Positions 17,417 through 23,797 of a DNA stretch of 64,000 bases are shown here, in pieces (position 1 is the stretch's first letter; each line of letters begins with the position of its first letter). Under the pieces are notes generated by a model, which ran no database searches, was not told where the DNA came from, and saw only the letters and a program-made list of their open reading frames with translations. The DNA is taken from positions 1-64,000 of the forward strand of contig JAGBHE010000083.1 of NCBI GenBank assembly GCA_017935675.1. Direction: 5' to 3'. The DNA comes from Clostridia bacterium. Its GTDB lineage: Bacteria > Bacillota > Clostridia > UBA1381. The position numbers and the translations under genes were made by a program.

Positions 17417-18097
17417 TTAATCCACCTTATAGCCGATACCCCATACTACCTTCAGATACTTCGGCTCCTTAGGATTAATCTCGATTTTTTCTCTTATATG
17501 CCGGATATGTACAGCAATTGTGTTATCACCCACAACATTTTCCTCGTTCCATACATTCCTGTAAATTTCGTCTGCCGAAAACACACGGCTTCTGTTCCTT
17601 GCAAGCAGCTCCAATATCCTGTATTCTATGGGCGTCAGCCGTACATCCTCACCGTCCACCTTAACAGTTTTGTTTTCCGTATTGACGGACAGCCCCGATA
17701 TTGTGATTACGCCGTTTTGTTTTCCTATACCTCCGAGAGTGGTATATCTCCGAAGCTGAGATTTCACCCTTGCCACAAGCTCAGACGGATTAAAGGGTTT
17801 TGTTACATAATCGTCGGCTCCTGCGGTAAGACCTAAAATCTTATCTGCGTCCTCAGATTTGGCAGAGAGCAGAATAACGGGGATATTTCTGGATTCGCGC
17901 AGCTTTATCAGTGTTTTTATCCCGTCAAGCTTTGGCATCATAATATCCAGAATTATCAGATGAACCTCGTTTTCGGAAAGAGCCGCAAGGGCATCGATAC
18001 CGTTATAGCATTTTAATACTCCGTAATTTTCTCCCGACAGGAAAATAGCGATGCTGTCAACTATCTCTCTGTCATCATCGACAATAAGTATATTCAT
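17417..18097 (-). CDS. OmpR/PhoB-family response regulator
   Basis: 226 residues: receiver domain (NILIVDDDREIVDS, phosphoacceptor Asp in LIILDIMMPKLDG, lysine in GADDYVTKPFNPSELVARV) and a C-terminal winged helix (LTPIEYRILELLARN, VHIRHIREKIE, VVWGIGYKVD). It precedes the kinase by 14 bases and forms a two-component operon with it. The upstream region has TTAAGAA-type direct repeats that may be its own binding sites. The pair is VanR/VanS-like in organisation, which does not imply vancomycin resistance. Confidence 0.93.
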   Translation of the reverse strand: MNILIVDDDREIVDSIAIFLSGENYGVLKCYNGIDALAALSENEVHLIILDIMMPKLDGIKTLIKLRESRNIPVILLSAKSEDADKILGLTAGADDYVTKPFNPSELVARVKSQLRRYTTLGGIGKQNGVITISGLSVNTENKTVKVDGEDVRLTPIEYRILELLARNRSRVFSADEIYRNVWNEENVVGDNTIAVHIRHIREKIEINPKEPKYLKVVWGIGYKVD

Positions 18098-18135
18098 TTT
18101 TCTTTCGTCACCTCCGACCCTATTATAACAATAAA

Positions 18136-18175
18136 TTCTTAATTTCTGACAATGAAATTTCTTAAGATTTCTTAA
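18136..18175. promoter_or_regulatory. Direct repeats upstream of the response regulator
   Basis: Read leftwards, TTAAGAAA occurs at 18175-18168 and 18165-18158, exactly 10 bases apart, and TTAAGAA again at 18142-18136. OmpR-type regulators bind such direct repeats spaced about one helical turn. A TATAAT -10 box lies between these and the start codon. Confidence 0.55.
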
Positions 18176-18188
18176 TAAATGAGAAATT

Positions 18189-18220
18189 TAAGGAACCGCT
18201 GATTAATCAGAGGTTCCTTA
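18189..18220 (-). terminator. Terminator of the nitrilase-GDPD gene
   Basis: TAAGGAACC (18189-18197) pairs with GGTTCCTTA (18212-18220), and the loop itself contains CTGATTAATCAG. Reading leftwards the stem is followed by a short AAATTT tract, so it is a moderate terminator for the gene ending at 18246. Confidence 0.6.
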
Positions 18221-18245
18221 ATAATGAATTTTTCTTCTTCTCCGC

Positions 18246-19850
18246 TTAATTAGTGTATGATTTTACAGCATTTGATATGGTATTGTAATCGTTAGTAAGT
18301 ATTGTATCAATATTCATATCAAGAAATTCTTTTGCTTCAGCTGCATCGTCTGACCAAAAGACATTGCATATTATGCCGTTTCTATGTGCTTTATCTATCA
18401 TTTCCCGATTAAAATAATTTTTCACAAGCTGCACCTTTTTGCAATCATATTTTATTGCTCTGTCAACAATTTGCCACGGCAAATCTCCCCCTCCGCAGCA
18501 GCGGCAAATATCAGGTGCAATGCTTTTAAGCTGTTTTAGAACTTCATCGTTTTCTGTCATAAAGTAAACATATTTCCTGCAATCATACTTATCAATTGCG
18601 GAAACAATTTTCCTTAAATAGTTTTCAGGCAATGGGTCAGTATTGTTTTCGGATTTTATGTGAATATTCATAATTACATGGCATGCAAATTTTTCTAAGA
18701 TTTCGTCAAGCTTCAAAATTTTCATTCCCATGAATTTTTCACCGTATTTTTTGCCGAAATCATATTCTGACAATTCATCGTAAGTATGCTCAAAAACAAG
18801 CCCCGTTCCGTCAGAAACACGCTCTAAGCCTGAATCGTGAATAGATACAATTTCTCCGTCTTTGGTGCTCCATAAATCGAACTCAATTTCTTCTGCGCCC
18901 ATCGCTACCGCAGCGCCAAATGCAGGCATACTGTTTTCCGGCGCTATTGTATTAAACCCCCTGTGTGCACATACCCTCGGATAAGGCATAATATCGTCGG
19001 GTTTTACAATTGCGCTGCCCGCCGGACGATATTTCCATGGTCTTCTGCCTTTTTCAATATATTCGTAGTGAGCGGAATCAGGATTTCCAAATCCCGCAGG
19101 TTTATAATATTTTTTCCCAATGTCTATATCAACTACTGCCATGCCGACTCGGCTGTGCATATTGGCAAGCACCTCGCCCGAAGGAGCAACAACCATGCTC
19201 CCTCCGCCGACTTCAGAACCCTCACCCATAGAAACCGACGAGCGAATAACATACGCATTTGTATTGTATGCCAAAAACTGCGACATAATTTCAGTCGCCC
19301 TGTGTGTGTCACTTCTTTGGTGCGAACAACCAATGATTACATCTAAATTCCGTCTTGCCATGTTTGCAAAATTCTCATAAAAGTAAAAATCGTAGCAAAT
19401 GAGAAAGCCGAAACGGATTCCCTCTATCTCTATAACCGTCGGCTCTGAAAATTCAAATGTATAATCGCTGTCAAGCTTAAAATCCGAAACCTCACTCGGC
19501 ACAAGATGCTGCTTAAAATACCTGCCTGCGACATTCCCGTTTCTGTCAAAAGCATACGTGGTGTTTCTGTATCCGTTTTCTGCTTTTGAACGGGCATTAA
19601 TAAACACCATGGCACTGCATCTTTTGGCAGTTTTTGAGGCTTCTTTCAATATTAAGCCGTTATATTTATTTATACTTTCCTCGCTCTGTTCTTTTGTTTC
19701 CGCAAGGCATGGAATATCACAGGATTCGGGCATCACAATAATATCCATTGACAAATCACATTGCTTCAGCAAACTTATCTCTTTATTAAAATACTCATCT
19801 GATTTTAAATAATCCGTTGAATACGGAGGCTGAATTACACATACCTTCAT
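18246..19850 (-). CDS. Fusion of carbon-nitrogen hydrolase (nitrilase) and glycerophosphodiester phosphodiesterase
   Basis: A 534-residue cytoplasmic protein with two enzymes in one chain. Residues 1-260 form a nitrilase-superfamily amidase with the Glu-Lys-Cys triad: VMPESCD, YFKQHLVPSE and LICYDFYFYE. Residues about 288-534 form a GDPD TIM barrel: VCAHRGFNTIAPENS, EIEFDLWSTKDGEIVSIHD and late LTNDYN. GDPDs cleave glycerophosphodiesters to glycerol-3-phosphate and an alcohol; a nitrilase-type amidase could act on an amide in the same or a related substrate. The start is the ATG at 19850 behind AAAGGATG. The domain combination is unusual. Confidence 0.9.
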   Translation of the reverse strand: MKVCVIQPPYSTDYLKSDEYFNKEISLLKQCDLSMDIIVMPESCDIPCLAETKEQSEESINKYNGLILKEASKTAKRCSAMVFINARSKAENGYRNTTYAFDRNGNVAGRYFKQHLVPSEVSDFKLDSDYTFEFSEPTVIEIEGIRFGFLICYDFYFYENFANMARRNLDVIIGCSHQRSDTHRATEIMSQFLAYNTNAYVIRSSVSMGEGSEVGGGSMVVAPSGEVLANMHSRVGMAVVDIDIGKKYYKPAGFGNPDSAHYEYIEKGRRPWKYRPAGSAIVKPDDIMPYPRVCAHRGFNTIAPENSMPAFGAAVAMGAEEIEFDLWSTKDGEIVSIHDSGLERVSDGTGLVFEHTYDELSEYDFGKKYGEKFMGMKILKLDEILEKFACHVIMNIHIKSENNTDPLPENYLRKIVSAIDKYDCRKYVYFMTENDEVLKQLKSIAPDICRCCGGGDLPWQIVDRAIKYDCKKVQLVKNYFNREMIDKAHRNGIICNVFWSDDAAEAKEFLDMNIDTILTNDYNTISNAVKSYTN

Positions 19851-19883
19851 TAAAACCACATCCTTTAAATAAAGTTATACCAC

Positions 19884-19942
19884 CATTTCAGCATAATGAA
19901 ATGATTTTTTTGCATTATAGCATATAATTTTTCCCCTGTCAA
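19884..19942 (-). promoter_or_regulatory. Consensus promoter and palindromic site of the nitrilase-GDPD gene
   Basis: On the minus strand TTGACA (19942-19937) and TATAAT (19919-19914) are separated by 17 bases. CATTTCA-6-TGAAATG (19884-19903), a 7-bp palindrome, lies just downstream of the start point and may be an operator. Confidence 0.75.
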
Positions 19943-20141
19943 TAGAATAATCGGCTTTTTTTCTATAAAAATAATAACCGCGTGTATTTTTTGGGGGAAG
20001 GAAGAAATTTTACTGACAAGCCTGCCCTGTCACCTTTGCACCTATTTTCAGAGTCAACACCCTTTTTTGGTTTATAAGTATAAATCTATGGTTAGGGTGT
20101 GCAATATTTGACGCTTACTGATCAAATAATAGATTGTAAGC
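19943..20141. other. Spacer without recognised gene
   Basis: AT-rich, with a 7-bp stem ACACCCT (20057-20063) / AGGGTGT (20094-20100) around a 30-base loop. Nothing else was recognised. Confidence 0.4.
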
Positions 20142-20197
20142 TGAAAAAACAAAAAAACAAGTGCCTTTCAAAACCTCTCAGGTTCTGTAAGAACACT
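20142..20197 (-). terminator. Probable terminator after tRNA-Leu
   Basis: Reading leftwards from the tRNA, AGTG...CACT with an inner AACCT-GAG-AGGTT hairpin is followed by TTGTTTTTTTGTTTTTT. Confidence 0.5.
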
Positions 20198-20202
20198 CGT
20201 AA

Positions 20203-20287
20203 TGGTGCGGATAACAGGACTTGAACCTGCACCTCGTGAAAGACATGAACCTGAATCATGCGCGTCTGCCAATTCCGCCATATCCGC
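20203..20287 (-). tRNA. tRNA-Leu, anticodon CAG
   Basis: The acceptor stem GCGGATA/TATCCGC, a D arm with GGCGGAATTGGCAGACGC, anticodon stem CATGA/TCATG with loop TTCAGGT (anticodon CAG, reads CUG), a long class-II variable arm, T arm CAGG-TTCAAGT-CCTG, discriminator A and encoded CCA are all present. The long variable arm supports leucine. Confidence 0.95.
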
Positions 20288-20308
20288 AAAAATAATATTA
20301 AAATTCAC

Positions 20309-20338
20309 TTGACTTTTATTATTATATCAGATATAATA
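20309..20338 (+). promoter_or_regulatory. Promoter with palindrome over the -10 box
   Basis: TTGACT (20309-20314), 17 bases, TATAAT (20332-20337). The -10 box is inside a perfect 9-1-9 palindrome TATTATATC-A-GATATAATA (20320-20338), a likely operator for a repressor of the alpha/beta hydrolase gene. Confidence 0.75.
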
Positions 20339-20391
20339 TATATTTGTCAAGGGCTTTTGGCAAAAAAATTATTTTTTTTGGAGGGAAAGGC

Positions 20392-21102
20392 ATGAAAGAG
20401 CACAGCTACGAGTGGAATGAACATATGTTAACGGTATATGAACCGGAAAACAAAGCGGAAGGATGTCCGTGGGTATGGAGGACTGAATTTCTGAATGCAT
20501 TTGATTATGCGGATCAGGAGCTGCTCAGCAAAGGGTGGCATATTGCATATTATAAGGTGTCGGACATGTTCGGATGCGACGAAGCAACAGAGCTTCTGAA
20601 GAAATTTCATGATTATGCGGTAAGCGAATTTTCCTTAAGCCCGAAGGCTGACATATTCGGGTTTTCAAGGGGCGGGCTTTATGCCTTTAACTATGCCGTA
20701 AAATATCCCGAGGATGTGAGCACCTTATATCTGGATGCTCCTGTGCTTGATATAAGAAGCTGGCCGGCAGGCTATGGCAAGGGAGAAGGTTCTCCCGCAG
20801 ATTGGGAGCTTTGTAAAAAGCATTACGGTCTTACAGAAGAAACAGCAAAAAATTTTAACCGGAATCCTGTTGACAGAATTGACCTGCTTTTGAAAACGAA
20901 TATTCCCGTTATACTTGTGGCAGGTGATGCCGACACAGTAGTTCCTTATGAAGAAAACGGAAAACATCTGGAGTCGTATTTCCGTGAAAACGGCGGAAAG
21001 ATTATGGTTATAATAAAAAAAGGCGTGGGTCATCATCCCCATAGCCTTGAGGACCCGAAGGAGATTATTAAATTTATTAAAGGGTACAGAAATATAGGCT
21101 GA
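20392..21102 (+). CDS. Alpha/beta-hydrolase
   Basis: 236 residues, no signal peptide. The nucleophile elbow reads GFSRGG, the acid region VAGDADTVVPYE and the catalytic histidine KGVGHHPH, giving the Ser-Asp-His triad of the family. Start at the ATG behind GGAGGGAAAGG; an earlier in-frame start would include the ribosome binding site. It is monocistronic, between a consensus promoter and a strong terminator. The substrate (ester, perhaps a sugar ester) cannot be told from sequence. Confidence 0.88.
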   Translation: MKEHSYEWNEHMLTVYEPENKAEGCPWVWRTEFLNAFDYADQELLSKGWHIAYYKVSDMFGCDEATELLKKFHDYAVSEFSLSPKADIFGFSRGGLYAFNYAVKYPEDVSTLYLDAPVLDIRSWPAGYGKGEGSPADWELCKKHYGLTEETAKNFNRNPVDRIDLLLKTNIPVILVAGDADTVVPYEENGKHLESYFRENGGKIMVIIKKGVGHHPHSLEDPKEIIKFIKGYRNIG

Positions 21103-21155
21103 GAGACAGGGGATGTTGCATTCAGCGCAGACCATCTGAATCCAAAACCCCCGGG

Positions 21156-21191
21156 GGCTGCTGCTTTATTTTAACGCAGCAGCCTGTTTTT
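21156..21191 (+). terminator. Rho-independent terminator of the alpha/beta hydrolase gene
   Basis: GGCTGCTGC (21156-21164) pairs with GCAGCAGCC (21176-21184), followed by TGTTTTTT. It overlaps the end of the convergent feoB transcript's downstream region. Confidence 0.85.
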
Positions 21192-21193
21192 TA

Positions 21194-23335
21194 TCAGCCG
21201 GCAAGGGAAAGGGCACCGGCAACGGACGAGAAAAGAATACATATAATTATTCCAGCGGCTGTGGGTATGGCAAAGGACAGAAGCGTCCAGCCCATGCTGC
21301 CGGTCTCTTTTTTTATGGTAAGCATTGTTGTTGAGCAGGGCCAGTGAAACAGTGAAAAAAGCATAACCGATACGGCAGTAATCCACGTCCAGCCGTTTTG
21401 CACAAAAAGCTCCTTCATTGCCGTCAGGCTGTCAAGCTCGGCAAGAGTACCGTTTGACATATACATCATTATAATCAGCGGAATAACAAGCTCGTTTGCC
21501 GGGAAGCCGAGAATAAAGGCAAGGAGAATAACTCCGTCAAGCCCCATCAATCGTCCTGCCGGGTCAAGAAACGCCGATAAATGCTTAAGCAGCGGTATGC
21601 CGTCTGCTGTCAGGTTGGCAAGCAGCCAGATTATAAGTCCTGCCGGTGCCGCAACGGTAACGGCGCGCCCGAGAACATAAAGTGTTCTGTCAAGAACCGA
21701 CCTTACAATAATTCTTCCGATATCAGGTCTTCTGTAAGGCGGAAGCTCAAGGGTGAATGAGGAGGGCTTCCCCTTAAGAAGGGACACGGACAGAAGCCGG
21801 GACACGGCAAAGGTCATGAGAATTCCGAGCAGGATAAAGAAAGTAAGTATCAGCGCCCCGGCAGCTGAGCCTGCGACGCCTGTTCCGCTTATAAGGAACA
21901 TTGAGGTTACTGATATAAGCAGCGGAAAACGGCCGTTGCAGGGGACAAAGCTGTTTGTTATTACAGCGATAAGCCGCTCCCTCGGCGAGTCGATTATACG
22001 GCAGCCGATAATTCCGGCGGCATTGCAGCCGAACCCCATACACATTGTAAGCGCCTGCTTGCCGCAGGAGCAGCATTTTTTAAATGCCTTGTCAAGATTA
22101 AAAGCAACCCGCGGCAGATATCCCAAATCCTCAAGCAGGGTGAACAGAGGGAAAAATATTGCCATGGGAGGAAGCATAACCGATACGACCCAGGCAAGAA
22201 CCCTGTAAACACCGAAAATAACAGGAGCGTAGACCGCTTCCGGAATACCTGCATAGCCGCAGAGAGCAACCAGCTTATCTTCAATAAAAAACAGAAGGTC
22301 TGACAGAAGGGCCGACGGATAGTTTGCTCCGGTGATTGTCAGCCACAGCACCAGCCCGAGAAGCAGCAGCATAAGCGGAACACCTGTAAGCCGTCCGGTC
22401 AGAAGCCTGTCGATTTTTCTGTCGCGTCTGCCGTAGTCAGGGTTATCAAATTCGACTGCACCGTTTATTATGTCTTCTGCATTCAATATGAGGCAGGAGG
22501 CTATATTGTCTTTAAGCCTTTCGGGCGTGATTCCCGCATCAAGCAAGGATTTGTTTGCTTCCTTTAAGGCGTCGGCAAGCTCGGGAGAGTCAGGGTCAAG
22601 ACCTGTATAGCTGTAAATTCCGCTGACTGTACCGCTATCATTTTCAAGAAGCCTGAGTGCCGCCCACCGCGGATTCAAAGCCTTGATTTTCCCCAGAAGC
22701 ACATTTTCAAGCTTTTCGGCAGCGGCCTCAATAGGCGCAAGATATCTGACACGGCAGCCCTCCGGCGCCTCCCCCATTGCCGTGGATTCAACAGATTCAA
22801 GGAGACGGTCCATCCCTTTGCCGCATTTTGCGCTTGTTCCCACAACGGGTACGCCGAGCCGCCTTGACAAAAGCTCAAGATTAATTTTAATTCCTTTTTT
22901 CTCCGCTTCATCAAGCAGATTCACGCATACAACAACTCTTTTTGTTATTTCGATTGTCTGAAGCACAAGATTAAGGCTGCGTTCAAGAGCAGTGGCATCA
23001 CATACGACTATAACAGCTTCCGCACCGCCGTAGCATATGAAATCACGAGCCACCTCCTCTTCGGCGGAATGCGCCATCAATGAGTATGTGCCCGGTATAT
23101 CAACAAGAATGAATTCCCTATCATGTCTGAAGCAGCTTCCGCTGGCGTTTGCAACGGTTTTTCCGGGCCAGTTACCGGTGTGCTGATTAAGACCTGTAAG
23201 ACAATTAAATACACTGCTTTTTCCAACATTGGGATTACCTGCAAGTGCCGCCATAATGGCGTCCGAATTATCTTTCTTAACAGAAAATCCCATATCTACG
23301 GCCTTTATTCCGACCGAATCCGAAGTAAGCCCCAT
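21194..23335 (-). CDS. feoB: Ferrous iron transporter FeoB
   Basis: 713 residues. The N-terminal G domain has G1 GNPNVGKSS, G2/G3 region TGNWPGKT and DIPGTYSL, and G4 NLLDEAEKKG; the C-terminal half holds the Gate domains with many membrane spans and the cysteine region CMGFGCNAAGIIG. It imports Fe2+ across the cytoplasmic membrane, with GTP hydrolysis. It starts 14 bases after feoA behind AGGGGGTAA and forms a two-gene operon with it; no feoC is visible. Confidence 0.96.
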   Translation of the reverse strand: MGLTSDSVGIKAVDMGFSVKKDNSDAIMAALAGNPNVGKSSVFNCLTGLNQHTGNWPGKTVANASGSCFRHDREFILVDIPGTYSLMAHSAEEEVARDFICYGGAEAVIVVCDATALERSLNLVLQTIEITKRVVVCVNLLDEAEKKGIKINLELLSRRLGVPVVGTSAKCGKGMDRLLESVESTAMGEAPEGCRVRYLAPIEAAAEKLENVLLGKIKALNPRWAALRLLENDSGTVSGIYSYTGLDPDSPELADALKEANKSLLDAGITPERLKDNIASCLILNAEDIINGAVEFDNPDYGRRDRKIDRLLTGRLTGVPLMLLLLGLVLWLTITGANYPSALLSDLLFFIEDKLVALCGYAGIPEAVYAPVIFGVYRVLAWVVSVMLPPMAIFFPLFTLLEDLGYLPRVAFNLDKAFKKCCSCGKQALTMCMGFGCNAAGIIGCRIIDSPRERLIAVITNSFVPCNGRFPLLISVTSMFLISGTGVAGSAAGALILTFFILLGILMTFAVSRLLSVSLLKGKPSSFTLELPPYRRPDIGRIIVRSVLDRTLYVLGRAVTVAAPAGLIIWLLANLTADGIPLLKHLSAFLDPAGRLMGLDGVILLAFILGFPANELVIPLIIMMYMSNGTLAELDSLTAMKELFVQNGWTWITAVSVMLFSLFHWPCSTTMLTIKKETGSMGWTLLSFAIPTAAGIIICILFSSVAGALSLAG

Positions 23336-23349
23336 ATCAGATTACCCCC

Positions 23350-23592
23350 TCATGAATAAACCAGAATATTATCCATATCCTCACGGCGGATTGCTATAAC
23401 CGTACCGCGGATAAGAAACGCCGCCGGATCTCCGCCGGGACTTTTAAGTACGCATTTAACATCTGTGCCCTCGATAAGTCCTATGTCCTGAAGTCTGCGT
23501 CTTATACTCCCGGCCGAACGCAGCTCCTTTATTTTTGCACTGTCATCTATTTTAAGCGCAGATAATGTATTATTATCCATTTTAATAATCAC
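23350..23592 (-). CDS. feoA: Ferrous iron transport protein FeoA
   Basis: 80 residues with the SH3-like FeoA fold (LRSAGSIRRRLQDIGLIEGT, then VIAIRREDMDNILV). It regulates or stabilises FeoB at the membrane. First gene of the feo operon, with an AAGGAG site; a 21-bp palindrome and a TATAAT -10 box lie upstream. Confidence 0.93.
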   Translation of the reverse strand: MIIKMDNNTLSALKIDDSAKIKELRSAGSIRRRLQDIGLIEGTDVKCVLKSPGGDPAAFLIRGTVIAIRREDMDNILVYS

Positions 23593-23606
23593 TCCTTATT
23601 TTTCCT

Positions 23607-23639
23607 TAAGGAAACTTTATTTCCTTATGCTATATTATA
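23607..23639 (-). promoter_or_regulatory. feo operon control region: -10 box and 21-bp palindrome
   Basis: TATAAT on the minus strand at 23639-23634 is followed downstream by TAAGGAAA-5-TTTCCTTA (23607-23627), a perfect 8-bp inverted repeat at the presumed transcription start. It is a good candidate for an iron-sensing repressor site. It does not match the textbook Fur or DtxR box, and the -35 element is poor. Confidence 0.6.
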
Positions 23640-23683
23640 TGAAAAAAATACCGGTGTGTTACAGCAAAATAAGTTGAACGAGC

Positions 23684-23747
23684 AAACACACGGGGACGGT
23701 TCTCCTGTGTTCGATTTCGAACACAGGAGAACCGTCCCCGTGTGTTT
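23684..23747. repeat. REP-like palindrome copy 5: perfect inverted pair
   Basis: Two REP units face each other with perfect 31-bp arms (23684-23714 and 23717-23747) and a two-base centre. The arms contain GGGGACGGTTCTCC and its complement. On the plus side it is followed by a T/G-rich run. It separates the feo operon from the glycan locus and probably blocks read-through. Confidence 0.9.
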
Positions 23748-23797
23748 TGTGTTTTGTGTTTTTTTCCGTCTCCTTATGTTTTGTGTTGGTGTTATAT

